Origin: Neobacillus sp. CF12
GTDB taxonomy: Bacteria > Bacillota > Bacilli > Bacillales > Cytobacillaceae
Length of the DNA stretch: 64,000 bases
Reading direction: 5' to 3'
NCBI RefSeq assembly: GCF_030348765.1
Contig: NZ_JAUCEU010000007.1
Location: forward strand, 3,114,001 to 3,178,000
Below the pieces are notes generated by a model. The model worked only from the letters and a program-made list of their open reading frames with translations, did not search any database and was not told where the DNA came from. The number at the start of each line of letters is the position of its first letter. Within the stretch, counting starts at the first letter, position 1. Both the position numbers and the translations under genes were made by a program. Positions 16,906 through 25,721 of this stretch are shown here, one piece after another.

Positions 16906-17175
16906 ATGAGTGAAGTATTAATGATATTTGTAGTTGGATACATTCTTTTATCTTTGATTTTAATACCTTTTCAATATCGATATGTTGAGCAAATGGAAAA
17001 GATGCGGAAAGCGAATGAAATGAAGGGTATAAGTCAAGGTGAAATGATGGAAAATATGAAATTTGAAGAGCAAGTATTACATGCAAATGTGCAGGGGAGT
17101 ATGCTTTTCATCCTCCCCAATATTTTAGCAACCATTATCTATAAAGTGAAACATCGAGATAGAACTGCGAAATAG
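16906..17175 (+). CDS. Small membrane protein (about 89 aa)
   Basis: It starts MSEVLMIFVVGYILLSLILI with AAGGAG upstream. There is an N-terminal membrane helix (about 4-22), a central amphipathic charged stretch with many Met, Glu and Lys (YVEQMEKMRKANEMK), and a second weak hydrophobic segment near 65-80. I do not recognise it with certainty. It forms a two-gene unit with the zinc-ribbon gene, ended by a strong terminator. Confidence 0.6.
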   Translation: MSEVLMIFVVGYILLSLILIPFQYRYVEQMEKMRKANEMKGISQGEMMENMKFEEQVLHANVQGSMLFILPNILATIIYKVKHRDRTAK

Positions 17176-17192
17176 CGCCACATAGAACAATG

Positions 17193-17226
17193 AAGAGGCA
17201 CCGACAACGGGAGCCTCTTTTTTATA
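17193..17226 (+). terminator. Terminator
   Basis: A GAGGC...GCCTC stem with inner CC/GG pairs and a run of seven T residues. Confidence 0.8.
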
Positions 17227-17234
17227 TGTACTTT

Positions 17235-17642
17235 TTAAAAACCAATATAAAAAGGATGAAGTTTCTCATCTAAGCAAAATTCAATTCTTTGTCTAAAGTT
17301 TTTCCATGTAACCATTTCTAATGCTTTTTCTAATGGGAAGAAACCTACTTCAAGACTCTCTGGACTGGTGGTTAATTCACCACCGGTCGGTGTTCCTAAA
17401 AACAACGTGTTACAAATAGAACTTTCAACATTTTGAAAAATTCCACAAAACTTTATAACTTCAATGTCAATCCCGGACTCCTCCTTCGTTTCACGGATAA
17501 CCGCATCCTTTAAGGATTCTCCTTCTTCCACTTGGCCGCCAGGCATTTCCCATCCTCTTCGAGGCCCTTTAATCAGTAATAACTCATTCTTCTCATTTAA
17601 AACAATTGCAGCAGCTGAAACGATATGCTTAGGTACAGGCAT
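17235..17642 (-). CDS. NUDIX hydrolase
   Basis: 135 residues. A complete Nudix box is visible at about 35-57: GGQVEEGESLKDAV, then RETKEESG, satisfying G-x5-E-x7-R-E-U-x-E-E-x-G-U. Such enzymes hydrolyse nucleoside diphosphates linked to other groups; the substrate is not predictable here. It is preceded on its strand by GAGGAG and ends near the terminator of the preceding convergent gene. Confidence 0.9.
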   Translation of the reverse strand: MPVPKHIVSAAAIVLNEKNELLLIKGPRRGWEMPGGQVEEGESLKDAVIRETKEESGIDIEVIKFCGIFQNVESSICNTLFLGTPTGGELTTSPESLEVGFFPLEKALEMVTWKNFRQRIEFCLDEKLHPFYIGF

Positions 17643-17739
17643 TTTTTCTCCTCTCTTGCGTCTTCATAGAAACAATCTAATCCAATTTATTGAATTTGTC
17701 ATTTACTTTTCAACCATACTATTACAGGAGGTGTACAAA

Positions 17740-17889
17740 ATGCCAAAAAATAATCCAATTGAATACACTGGAAAGGTTCTTAATCAACGGAATCAACTAA
17801 CTGGTCCCGATGATTCAGGTAAGGCAACCTATCCAGAACGACCGAAGAATGTTTCAATTCAGGATCCAGACAGTACAAAAAAACAATAA
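17740..17889 (+). CDS. Small hypothetical protein (49 aa)
   Basis: It starts at ATG 17740, eight bases after a perfect AGGAGGTG. The sequence begins MPKNNPIEYTGKVLNQRNQL and ends DPDSTKKQ; it is hydrophilic and Pro/Asn/Asp-rich with no Cys. The frame is open far upstream into the NUDIX promoter, but that part lacks a ribosome binding site. It has its own terminator. The composition resembles small spore-enriched proteins of bacilli, but I do not recognise it. Confidence 0.65.
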   Translation: MPKNNPIEYTGKVLNQRNQLTGPDDSGKATYPERPKNVSIQDPDSTKKQ

Positions 17890-17897
17890 TATTGATG

Positions 17898-17931
17898 AAA
17901 AGCTGCCGCCATGGCAGCTTTTACTTTTTTC
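17898..17931 (+). terminator. Terminator
   Basis: A 10-bp perfect stem AAAAGCTGCC / GGCAGCTTTT is followed by ACTTTTTT. Confidence 0.9.
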
Positions 17932-18099
17932 CCTTGCCTTTATTTATTTTTAATTAATCCTCCTCCATTTACTTACTTTAATTACAAAACGATTTTTAAA
18001 GTATTATAAACTATTTTAGTTGTTCACAAAATTGTAATATATTGATAATTCAATAAAATGTTATCGTTTTCAAAAAAAGTTCGAATGGGAGGCATGATC

Positions 18100-19353
18100 A
18101 TGAAAATTAATTTTAAGAGTCTCACAACCCAGGTAATCTTGGGAATTTTTCTTGGTATTTTGGTCGGTTTTGTTTTTCCTGAGATAGGCTCACAACTAAA
18201 GGTGATAGCAGATATTTTTATAAAACTAGTTAAAATGGTGATTGCTCCAATTATTTTCCTCACCATTGTTATTGGAATTGCGGGCATGGGAGATTTAAAG
18301 AAAGTTGGAAAAATCGGCGGGAAGGCTTTACTCTATTTTGAAATCGTCTCCACTCTCGCTTTAGCTATCGGTATTATCGTAGCCAATGTGATTAAAGCCG
18401 GTAAAGGGATTGATGCTGAGGCTGGAAAAGGAGACATCTCACAATACACTGAAAAAGCTGCTGAGACCAGCCATGGTTTTATGGATTTTGTCTTATCAAT
18501 CATTCCTGATAGCTTTATTGGTGCGTTTGCGAATGGTGAATTATTACCTGTACTTCTATTAGCTATATTATTCGGAGCATCTTTGGCTCACCTAGGTAAA
18601 AAGGGAAAACCCGTTATTGAGTTTTTTGAAAAATGTGCGGAAGTATTCTTCGGAATCGTTAATATAATTATGAAAGTATCTCCATTTGCGGCATTTGGCG
18701 CCATGGCATATACCATTGGGGAATTTGGAGTTGAATCATTAGTCTATCTTGGAAAACTAATGGGCTCCGTTTATATTACAATGGCTTTATTCATCGTCTT
18801 AGTCCTTGGCGGAATTGCCAAAATGTACGGTTTCAGTATCTTCAAATTCATTGCGTATATAAAAGAAGAAATCCTCCTGGTGGTAGGAACCTCCTCCTCT
18901 GAAGCAGCCCTGCCAAAGATGATGGAAAAGCTCGAGAAGTACGGCTGTTCCAAGCCAGTGGTCGGATTGGTTCTTCCAACTGGATATTCCTTTAACCTTG
19001 ATGGAACTTCGATTTATCTATCGATGGCAGCATTGTTCATCGCTCAAGCCTACGGTGTGGATCTAAGTATTTGGCAGCAAATTACATTGCTTGCGGTGTT
19101 GATGTTGACGTCAAAAGGTGCCGCTGGCGTCACAGGCTCTGGATTCGTTACCTTAGCTGCAACGTTAGCCGTATTCCCATCCATCCCAGTCGAAGGAATG
19201 GCACTGATTCTAGGTGTTGACCGCTTCATGTCAGAAGCACGTGCCATCACCAACCTCATTGGAAACGGAGTAGCAACCGTCGTCATCTCCAAAACAGAAG
19301 GCGAATTCAAACCAGTCCACGAAGTCTCTGACAAAAAACAAATCACAGCGTAG
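18100..19353 (+). CDS. dctA: C4-dicarboxylate:cation symporter (DctA type)
   Basis: About 417 residues with eight helices and two re-entrant hairpins of the DAACS family. The serine-rich [18 protein letters not shown] and the following [25 protein letters not shown] are DctA-type signatures; [12 protein letters not shown] and [20 protein letters not shown] complete the binding site. These transporters take up succinate, fumarate and malate with protons or sodium. GGGAGG about seven bases before ATG 18100 sets the start. A DctS/DctR-like pair 1.5 kb downstream, on the opposite strand, is the likely regulator. Confidence 0.92.
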   Translation: MKINFKSLTTQVILGIFLGILVGFVFPEIGSQLKVIADIFIKLVKMVIAPIIFLTIVIGIAGMGDLKKVGKIGGKALLYFEIVSTLALAIGIIVANVIKAGKGIDAEAGKGDISQYTEKAAETSHGFMDFVLSIIPDSFIGAFANGELLPVLLLAILFGASLAHLGKKGKPVIEFFEKCAEVFFGIVNIIMKVSPFAAFGAMAYTIGEFGVESLVYLGKLMGSVYITMALFIVLVLGGIAKMYGFSIFKFIAYIKEEILLVVGTSSSEAALPKMMEKLEKYGCSKPVVGLVLPTGYSFNLDGTSIYLSMAALFIAQAYGVDLSIWQQITLLAVLMLTSKGAAGVTGSGFVTLAATLAVFPSIPVEGMALILGVDRFMSEARAITNLIGNGVATVVISKTEGEFKPVHEVSDKKQITA

Positions 19354-19358
19354 CACCA

Positions 19359-19390
19359 AAAATGTGAGCCCCTCCGGCTCACATTTTTTT
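19359..19390 (+). terminator. Terminator after dctA
   Basis: An 11-bp stem AAATGTGAGCC / GGCTCACATTT followed by T residues. Confidence 0.9.
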
Positions 19391-19410
19391 AATTCCAGCC
19401 CCACTTTACT

Positions 19411-19453
19411 TCACTGTCCGCCTGAGGTGGACAGTGTCCACGGGCGGTGCCTG
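19411..19453. repeat. REP-like palindromic element
   Basis: A dense cluster of palindromes: GTCCGCC..GGTGGAC, the perfect 15-mer GTGGACAGTGTCCAC (19427-19441), and GGTGCCTGTCACC (19446-19458 region). Its GC content is much higher than the flanks. Similar GC-rich palindromes are scattered in Bacillus genomes (from memory), but only one copy is in this window. Confidence 0.55.
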
Positions 19454-19624
19454 TCACCATTAATTTCATTATTAATTTCACCATTAATTGTCTAATTGTC
19501 ACCATAATTTACAATTGTTGCCATTTACCCATTCTCTGTCTTTTGGTACCTTTATATAGGGTATTAGATTCATAGGTTGATGGGAAATTTGTTCTCTTTC
19601 AATCTTGTGGAAAGAAGGATTTTT

Positions 19625-20254
19625 ATGGATGTGAAGTCACGAAGGAAGTTGCTGTTTCTAATTTTTTGGACGTTTTTTAAGATTAGTCCTGTTACGTTTG
19701 GCGGGGGTTTTGCTATGATCCCTTTATTCATAAAAGAAATAGTTGAAAAGCGAAAATGGTTAACCAACGAAGACATTACCGATGTGATTGCGTTATCTCA
19801 AACGGTACCAGGAGCGGTTGCCATAAATTCAGCTACCTTCATTGGCCATAGAATTGGCGGGATCGGTGGAGCAATAGCTGCTATGATTGGTGTTTCACTG
19901 CCTACTTTTATCATCGTTCTTATTTTAGGAATCTCCTACTTTTACGTTCATGACAATCCAAAATTAGAAGCGGCATTTGTATCAATACGAGTTACAATTG
20001 TGGCGATTATTGTGTATGCAGCGATTAAGATAGCAAAAACAGCGATTATCGACAAGACAACCTTCTTCATCATGGTTGCCGGAGTGCCTGTACTCTTTTT
20101 TATTCATCCGGTTGTTGCAATTTTTCTTGGAGCGATAACTGGAATCGTTGCCACTCTTATTAAAAAGAAATTAGGCTACAACATTGAGTTGGAAAAAAAT
20201 AAAGAAGATGATCCAACAAATAATCCTGATTATTACATGGGTGCTGGTATTTAA
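19625..20254 (+). CDS. Chromate transporter subunit, short-chain CHR family (first)
   Basis: About 209 residues, starting MDVKSRRKLLFLIFWTFFKI. The CHR signature FGGGFAMIPLF (about 25-35) is followed by DVIALSQTVPGAVAINSATFIGHRIGG. Six hydrophobic helices are visible, half of a full-length ChrA. Short CHR proteins work as heterodimers encoded by adjacent genes, and the partner follows after 20 bp. They export chromate or transport related oxyanions. The frame is open upstream from 19577, but AAGGAT supports the ATG at 19625. Confidence 0.9.
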   Translation: MDVKSRRKLLFLIFWTFFKISPVTFGGGFAMIPLFIKEIVEKRKWLTNEDITDVIALSQTVPGAVAINSATFIGHRIGGIGGAIAAMIGVSLPTFIIVLILGISYFYVHDNPKLEAAFVSIRVTIVAIIVYAAIKIAKTAIIDKTTFFIMVAGVPVLFFIHPVVAIFLGAITGIVATLIKKKLGYNIELEKNKEDDPTNNPDYYMGAGI

Positions 20255-20274
20255 AAACAAAGAGGTGTAACAGA

Positions 20275-20817
20275 ATGGTATTATGGGAGCTTTTTCACAC
20301 ATTTTTCCTCATGGGCTTTGTCTCCTTTGGCGGGGGCTATGCCATGATACCCATTATGGAAAATGCAGTAACGGAATACGGATGGATGTCTGCAGAAAAA
20401 TTAACGAATATCATCGCCATTGCAGGAATGTCTCCAGGACCTGTCGCAGCAAATAGTGCCATTTTAATTGGATATTCAGCTGCAGGCATTAAAGGAGCGA
20501 TTGTATCTGCAATTGCTATTTTGCTTCCCTCCCTAATCTTAGTCATCGCGGTAGCAGCCTTTTATGTTAAACTGCACCATAATCCAGTCGTGGATAGGAT
20601 GTTTTATGGATTAAAACCTATCGTTACCAGTTTAATTATTTTCGCAGCCATTAAATTTGCTCTAGCGAATAACATGATTACACTAGATTTATCATTCCAC
20701 TCAATAAGCTTAGCCATTATCTTCGGTCTATCCTTATTTGCTTTATTCAAACTCCGCTGGAATCCAGTCTATGTGATTGTTCTGTCTGGTTTAGTGGGTA
20801 TAGCCCTCTATTCTTGA
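20275..20817 (+). CDS. Chromate transporter subunit, short-chain CHR family (second)
   Basis: 180 residues with the matching CHR signature FGGGYAMIPIMENAVTEYGWM (about 20-40) and AIAGMSPGPVAANSAILIGYSAAG. Together with the preceding gene it makes the two-subunit transporter. The two halves are expected to insert with opposite topology (family knowledge). Each half carries one copy of the FGGG and PGP motifs. A symmetric terminator separates it from the convergent dctR. Confidence 0.9.
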   Translation: MVLWELFHTFFLMGFVSFGGGYAMIPIMENAVTEYGWMSAEKLTNIIAIAGMSPGPVAANSAILIGYSAAGIKGAIVSAIAILLPSLILVIAVAAFYVKLHHNPVVDRMFYGLKPIVTSLIIFAAIKFALANNMITLDLSFHSISLAIIFGLSLFALFKLRWNPVYVIVLSGLVGIALYS

Positions 20818-20829
20818 TAAATCTTAATA

Positions 20830-20855
20830 AAAAAAGTGGCCGCAGCCACTTTTTC
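20830..20855. terminator. Bidirectional terminator
   Basis: AAAAAGTGGC / GCCACTTTTT with a 4-base loop lies between the chromate transporter and dctR. Confidence 0.9.
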
Positions 20856-21567
20856 ACAGATAAATAGATACCTTAGTTAGATTGTCCTTTTTCAATATGT
20901 AATAGTAAACGGGTCTGCCAATCCCGTATGTCAAAGACTCTTCAAGTACACCGAGCTGGGTTAGATATTTCAAGTATTTTCGGACCGATACTCTTGATAT
21001 ATAAGTACTCTCTGCAATATCATCGGTTGAAAAGAGGCTGCCTTCTTTTGATTTAATAACATTCAAAATAATTTGTAACGTACTGCTCGTTAAACCTTTA
21101 GGCAAAGCCTCGATTAATCCCCCAGATTGTCTCTGTTCCGATGGAAGAATCCTACTATCTAAATCTTCCTGATTAAGCACTTGTTTTTTTTCAAACATGA
21201 CATATTTATCTTTATACTGGTTTAATGCCTGGTTAAACCTTTCAAACTCAAATGGTTTAACTAAATAATCGACGGCTCCAAGCCGTAAGGCGGTCTGAAC
21301 TTTTTCTGTATCTGCTGCTGCAGTGATCAGAATAACATCAACGGCAATCTTCTGTTCTCTAATAAAATGGAGCAACTCAAGACCATTAGCCCCTGGCATA
21401 TACACATCAAGCAAAATAAGATTAACCTGTTCCCTTGCAAGGAAATCCTTAGCATCTCTTACGTTATGGACAATGCCAGCAAAACTAAAACCTTTCATTT
21501 CTCTAAGATACCGCTTATTAAATTCCGCTACCATCGGGTCATCTTCAACGATCAGAACCTTTATCAT
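20854..21567 (-). CDS. dctR: Response regulator, CitB/DcuR family
   Basis: 237 residues. The receiver domain (1-122) has VLIVEDDPMVAEFNKRYL with acidic residues near 8-9, phospho-Asp at about 55 in LILLDVYMPG, and KPF near 106. The C-terminal part (about 155-225) is a winged HTH of the CitB type (TDDIAESTYISRVSVRKYLKYL). It overlaps the kinase gene by 23 bp. By analogy with Bacillus DctR it should activate dctA in response to C4-dicarboxylates. Confidence 0.88.
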   Translation of the reverse strand: MIKVLIVEDDPMVAEFNKRYLREMKGFSFAGIVHNVRDAKDFLAREQVNLILLDVYMPGANGLELLHFIREQKIAVDVILITAAADTEKVQTALRLGAVDYLVKPFEFERFNQALNQYKDKYVMFEKKQVLNQEDLDSRILPSEQRQSGGLIEALPKGLTSSTLQIILNVIKSKEGSLFSTDDIAESTYISRVSVRKYLKYLTQLGVLEESLTYGIGRPVYYYILKKDNLTKVSIYL

Positions 21568-23170
21568 GATTACACTCCCTTACCTCGTATGGAATTCGTA
21601 TATGAATCTCTGTTCCTAGCAGTAATTTAGAATCAATAATCATTTCCCCACATAAGTTCTCAATGCATTTTGAAACCAGATAAAGTCCATAGCCTCGATT
21701 TTCCCCTTTTGTGGAATAACCTTTTACAAGTATTCTATTTTGAATCTCTTCGGGAATCCCAGGTCCTGAATCTAAAACTTCCAGGGTTAAAAATTGATCG
21801 TGATAATGGAGATTCACTTCTAGTGTTTTTTCACTCGACTCCCCCATTGCTTCAATCGCATTATCGATTAAATTCCCAAGAATCGTGATTAACTCATGGG
21901 TAATCTGTGGTTTTTTCGGCTCAGGAATCAGGGTATTCATCTCAATCAATAACTCCACATTTTCTTCCCTGGCATAACTGAGTTTCCCCATAAGAAACCC
22001 AGCCAATGCAGGCTCTTTAATATGCCGAGTAATGTTTCCAATCTCTTTGTTTTGATGTCCGACTATTGTTCGAATATACTCTGATAGTTCATCATAATAC
22101 TTCATTTGGACCATTCCAAGAATCACGTGGAGACGATTCATAAACTCATGCGATTGCGCACGGAGTGCTTCCGCATAAGTTTTGACTCCTGTTAATTGCT
22201 CTGCCAATTGCTTGACATCGGTTTTGTCCCTAAAGGTTGAAATCGCACCAACGACCTCGCCATTTACAATAAGAGGAACTCGATTAACAAGTATGGAAAT
22301 ACCGTTAATCGTTTGTTCCTCATCCAGTTTAGGATTTCCTGTCTCCAAAACTTGCTCTAGACCTGTTGAGGGTAAATACTCATGAATTTTCAGTCCAACA
22401 GGATCCTGGGATAGACCCGCTTTTTTAAAAATTTGCCGGGCTGATCGGTTGACCAAAGTTATGGTTTGTTCATTATCCACGGCAATGATCCCCTCGTGCA
22501 CTGACTGCAGCATTGTACTCCGTTCCACAAAAATCTTGGCAATCGCAAATGGTTCAAGCCCAAATAGGATTCTCTTAATGTACCTTGCTAGCAATATCGC
22601 ACCAATGATTCCAACGAGTAAACCTAATACTGTAACCGTCAGAATACTTCGATGGCTTTTGCCGAGAGCTGCTTCAACACGTTCTAGCGAAATCCCTACT
22701 GCAGTGACACCAATCTGTTCACCACTTTTATTATAAATGGGGGTAAAGGCACGCAAGGATTCGCCTAATGTCCCTTGAGAACTGGATACGTACTCTTTCC
22801 CCTTAAGTGCTTCCTCTTCATCACCGCCCATAAAGTGCTTACCAATTTGTTCTCGATTCGGGTGCGATTTCCGAATACCATTCATATCCATGACAACAAT
22901 AAACATCATGTCGGTGGCAGCTTGAATATCCTTCGTATACTCTTGTATCTCGTTTGATCTTGTGTCGTCTTCTAAGGATTCTATAATAATATGAGATGTT
23001 GCAATTGACCTCGAAACAATCCTCGCTTTTTCCTCTTGATGTTTTCGAATATTTTCACTCACCGTACTGCTAATCAATAAGTCTGTAATCATTAAAGATA
23101 CCAATACCACTAAGCAAACGAAGAAAATGATAATCGTGCTTAATTTAAACTTAAAACGTTGAGTTTGCAC
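21545..23170 (-). CDS. dctS: Sensor histidine kinase, CitA/DcuS family
   Basis: About 541 residues from GTG 23170 (GGAGG upstream; the longer start overlaps that site). It has TM1 (about 10-32), an extracytoplasmic PAS/sCache domain (about 35-165), TM2 (about 175-197) and a cytoplasmic PAS (210-310). The H-box AQSHEFMNRLHVILG carries the phospho-His, and the ATPase N-box (ILGNLIDNAIEAM) and G-boxes (DSGPGIP, GYGLYLV) are intact. This is the DcuS/CitA architecture for dicarboxylate or citrate sensing, coupled to dctR. Confidence 0.9.
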   Translation of the reverse strand: MQTQRFKFKLSTIIIFFVCLVVLVSLMITDLLISSTVSENIRKHQEEKARIVSRSIATSHIIIESLEDDTRSNEIQEYTKDIQAATDMMFIVVMDMNGIRKSHPNREQIGKHFMGGDEEEALKGKEYVSSSQGTLGESLRAFTPIYNKSGEQIGVTAVGISLERVEAALGKSHRSILTVTVLGLLVGIIGAILLARYIKRILFGLEPFAIAKIFVERSTMLQSVHEGIIAVDNEQTITLVNRSARQIFKKAGLSQDPVGLKIHEYLPSTGLEQVLETGNPKLDEEQTINGISILVNRVPLIVNGEVVGAISTFRDKTDVKQLAEQLTGVKTYAEALRAQSHEFMNRLHVILGMVQMKYYDELSEYIRTIVGHQNKEIGNITRHIKEPALAGFLMGKLSYAREENVELLIEMNTLIPEPKKPQITHELITILGNLIDNAIEAMGESSEKTLEVNLHYHDQFLTLEVLDSGPGIPEEIQNRILVKGYSTKGENRGYGLYLVSKCIENLCGEMIIDSKLLLGTEIHIRIPYEVRECNHDKGSDR

Positions 23171-23288
23171 CGAAATACCTCCGAACACAGAAACCTTCTA
23201 TATCTACTATTGTAGCAATATTTATCGTAGGAGATTATTTATATTTGCAAGAAACTATAAATTGGAAGGAGAATTTGAAATATTTCTT

Positions 23289-23461
23289 CACTCTAGCACC
23301 CCTGCATTGACCGAGTACCTTCTTCTTTTATACTTTCAGTCACTCCAGCACCTCTGCATTGACCGTGCACCTTCTTCATTTTTACTTTCAGTCACTCTAG
23401 CACCTCTGCATTGACCGAGTACCCTCTTCTTTTTTACTTTCGGTCACTCCAGCACCTCTGC
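23289..23461. repeat. 52-bp tandem repeat array overlapping a gene 3' end
   Basis: Units start at 23289, 23341, 23393 and 23445, all exactly 52 bp apart; the fourth is partial. Each has CACTCYAGCACCYCTGC, then GACCGAGTACC and a TTCTTCTTTTTTACTTTC run. GAGTACC can pair with GGTCACTC of the next unit, with one bulged base. The fourth unit is the coding end of the gene at 23444-24343 (last residues AEVLE). Confidence 0.9.
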
Positions 23462-24343
23462 AGTAACTGTAAGTTCTCTTTTACACTTTAATAGCAGCCT
23501 ACAGGTGACAATTACTGTTCCAAACCAGATTAGAAGGAATAAGCATGCAAGAATGGGAAATGTCGTTAGCTGAAAGACAGTTTTCCCCAATGCCGTTTGG
23601 ATGCTTATCATAACGATCATAAGCATCCAAGCAATACCGCCAGCATGAATGAGTCCTTTTTTGAAACTTTCACTTATCTGTGCCTTTTCCAAAAGCCAAG
23701 CGGGCAAAATCAATGTTTGCAGTGCATGAAAACCAATTCCATGCAGAACAATTACATTCCCACCCCCTCCTATCAGACGGTCCTGAAGAAGGATCATCCA
23801 TAATCCAGCGATATTGGCTGCTAGAACTGAGATAAATGCATAACGAACCCCCATTATTAACAAAGGTCGTCGAAAGGGCTTTTTCATTCGGAAGAAATGG
23901 ACTGAAAGGTAAACTGCCAATATTACTAGTACTAGCGAAACAACACCAAATAGGATTCCAGCTGCCATATCAACTACTGTTCCCTGACGAGAAAACCTCG
24001 GAATAATTCCTCTAAAGTTTTGCATAGTTTCAATGGTATAACAATAAAAGCTTGTAATTATAAATACCCAACGAACTATTTTCCTTTTCTTAGTATTAAG
24101 ACTAGTTAAAGGCAAAATAGCTGCAATTGATAGTATATAGATTCCGATAGCAGCGTTAAAAGAAAAAGCATCCTTCAAGTTTCCTTCGGGTAAAATAATG
24201 GCTCCTTGAAAAAACATATATACAGCAATTCCTGCTGATAGAATAAATCCGAATATACCTGTAAAAACAAGAGCTCGTTCTCCTTCAAAAAGCTTAACAG
24301 AACGACTATTTTCAACTCGACTCGCTTTCATCAACTTCAACAT
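23444..24343 (-). CDS. Hypothetical multi-pass membrane protein
   Basis: 299 residues with about eight hydrophobic segments and basic loops; no family recognised. Notable pieces are FYCYTIETMQNFRGIIPRFS (about 98-117) and VLHGIGFHALQTLILPAWLLE (about 198-218), with a His pair in a membrane helix that could bind metal or haem. Two copies of a TetR-type operator lie upstream, matching one before the adjacent tetR, so the two genes are probably co-regulated. Its last codons are the edge of a 52-bp tandem array. Confidence 0.65.
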   Translation of the reverse strand: MLKLMKASRVENSRSVKLFEGERALVFTGIFGFILSAGIAVYMFFQGAIILPEGNLKDAFSFNAAIGIYILSIAAILPLTSLNTKKRKIVRWVFIITSFYCYTIETMQNFRGIIPRFSRQGTVVDMAAGILFGVVSLVLVILAVYLSVHFFRMKKPFRRPLLIMGVRYAFISVLAANIAGLWMILLQDRLIGGGGNVIVLHGIGFHALQTLILPAWLLEKAQISESFKKGLIHAGGIAWMLMIVMISIQTALGKTVFQLTTFPILACLFLLIWFGTVIVTCRLLLKCKRELTVTAEVLE

Positions 24344-24365
24344 AAACGATCCCTACTTTCATTTT

Positions 24366-24433
24366 ATTTATTTATCAATCAATAAATAATTATCCAAAAA
24401 AATTTTATTTATTTATTTATCAATCAATAAATA
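24366..24433 (-). promoter_or_regulatory. Two TetR-type operator copies upstream of the membrane gene
   Basis: ATTTATTTATCAATCAATAAA occurs at 24366-24386 and again at 24411-24431 (45 bp apart). The reverse complement contains TTTATTGATTGATAAAT, closely matching the perfect palindrome before tetR at 25004-25027. Confidence 0.7.
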
Positions 24434-24468
24434 TTGATGCGAAAAAAGAAGAGCAGTAATGCTCCTTT

Positions 24469-24996
24469 TTAACAGTTATCTTTTCCAGGCGTTAATTGCG
24501 GCAAATTCAAAACTTCTGCAAGTGTAATAAGTAAACCTGTGCCAATAAAATGCGCTGCTGCCTCTTTTGCATTCGGAATACCTACTTTTTCAAATTTCTT
24601 GGTTAAGGATTCAAACATGGTCAGGAATAACTTACTAACATGTTCACGAATACCTAAATCAGAAATAGCGTGTGCCTGCATCACCATTAATACTTCATCA
24701 CGTTGTGTTTGGATGATTTGTTCAAAAGCATGCCCCATCGTTTCGATTAATTGATCGGCAGGTGCATGAACTTCAGCAAAAGTATCGTAAATTCGGCCGA
24801 ATGCACGATCAATAACTGCCTTGAATAATTCTTCCTTGTTTTCAAAGAAATGAAACACATAAGGCTGTGTCACGCCGGCTGCCTTTGCAACCATTGCAGT
24901 GGTCGCTTTGTAATACCCCCTTTCAGCAAAGACTCCTACAGCATTTTCTATTATGATTTCTTTTTTATCTTCTCGGACTGCCACGTTTGCTACCAT
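24469..24996 (-). CDS. TetR/AcrR family transcriptional regulator
   Basis: 175 residues. The N-terminal HTH includes IIIENAVGVFAERGYYKATT and VAKAAGVTQPYVFHFFENKEELFKAV (about 14-66), the canonical TetR DNA-binding domain, followed by a helical ligand domain. A perfect 10-bp-arm palindrome lies just upstream of its start, and two related copies precede the next gene (23444-24343), so it probably represses itself and that membrane protein. The ligand is unknown. Confidence 0.92.
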   Translation of the reverse strand: MVANVAVREDKKEIIIENAVGVFAERGYYKATTAMVAKAAGVTQPYVFHFFENKEELFKAVIDRAFGRIYDTFAEVHAPADQLIETMGHAFEQIIQTQRDEVLMVMQAHAISDLGIREHVSKLFLTMFESLTKKFEKVGIPNAKEAAAHFIGTGLLITLAEVLNLPQLTPGKDNC

Positions 24997-25003
24997 CCCT
25001 ATT

Positions 25004-25027
25004 TTTATTTATTGATTAATAAATAAA
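25004..25027. promoter_or_regulatory. TetR autoregulatory operator
   Basis: TTTATTTATT-GATT-AATAAATAAA is a perfect palindrome with 10-bp arms, directly upstream of tetR. It resembles the sites at 24366-24433. Confidence 0.75.
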
Positions 25028-25075
25028 TAATATTTTAATCCTCCAGTTTTGTCAATAGGCTTTGAGTTACATGCT

Positions 25076-25110
25076 AAAAAGCCACAGATATTATGATCTG
25101 TAGCTTTTAT
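25076..25110 (-). terminator. Terminator after the DUF3231 gene
   Basis: An AAAAAGCcACAGAT / ATCTGTaGCTTTT stem-loop with the T run on the minus strand. Confidence 0.75.
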
Positions 25111-25126
25111 TTCGTTATTAAAAAAC

Positions 25127-25654
25127 CTATGCCTTGTAATAAGGAGGAATTCGCAGCCACTTGTGGCGATCTAAATACTGTTTTACAGTTAAGCCAGCAG
25201 TTGTTTTCTTCAAGATTATTTTTGAAAAAATCAACCCTACATCCGCTCGAATCGATTCAGTAAGCCCTTTGGCAGCATAATTAACACCCATAGCAAGATT
25301 ATAAGACATTAAATTAGCCAGTTCTTCATCATTTAATTTAGCACCCTCGGGAATATCTTTAAAATCACCAGCAGGTTTTTCCGGTGTCGTTTGCGGAAAA
25401 GGGATCCCTTCCTTCATGAGAAATTCTTTAAGTTCGTCTCTAATCGGGATATGAACAGTTTCCCTTATATCTTTTAAAATTTGTTTTAATTCAGGATCTT
25501 GGGCAAGATTATAACCAATTTCCTCATTTCGCATTGTTGTTTCAGTACCTAAAAGAAAAAACCATAAGTTAGAAACTTCCATTACATTTAAAGGTCTTTT
25601 CTCACCGTCCATAAATGGTTGAAATATATCTTGAATTAGTTCGAATACTTTCAT
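25127..25654 (-). CDS. DUF3231 family protein
   Basis: About 175 residues from ATG 25654: MKVFELIQDIFQPFMDGEKR. The helical pattern with LWFFLLGTETTMRNEEIGYN, followed by IPIRDELKEFLMKEGIPFPQT and NLMSYNLAMGVNYAAKGLTESIRADVGLIF, matches the DUF3231 family common in Bacillus (one-domain form), which resembles ferritin-like or spore-coat CotF-like helical bundles. The longer open frame (to 25741) runs over the GMC gene end and is unlikely. Role unknown; it follows the GMC operon closely. Confidence 0.78.
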   Translation of the reverse strand: MKVFELIQDIFQPFMDGEKRPLNVMEVSNLWFFLLGTETTMRNEEIGYNLAQDPELKQILKDIRETVHIPIRDELKEFLMKEGIPFPQTTPEKPAGDFKDIPEGAKLNDEELANLMSYNLAMGVNYAAKGLTESIRADVGLIFSKIILKKTTAGLTVKQYLDRHKWLRIPPYYKA

Positions 25655-25721
25655 GTTAAAAGATCCCACCAGACATAGAATTGTTATGATGGTAGCTTTT
25701 CCATTAAGGTAATAAAGCATG

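Noticed and set aside
21323..21630. Plus-strand ORFs over dctR
   Set aside because: Two overlapping frames without motifs, antisense to a clear response regulator.
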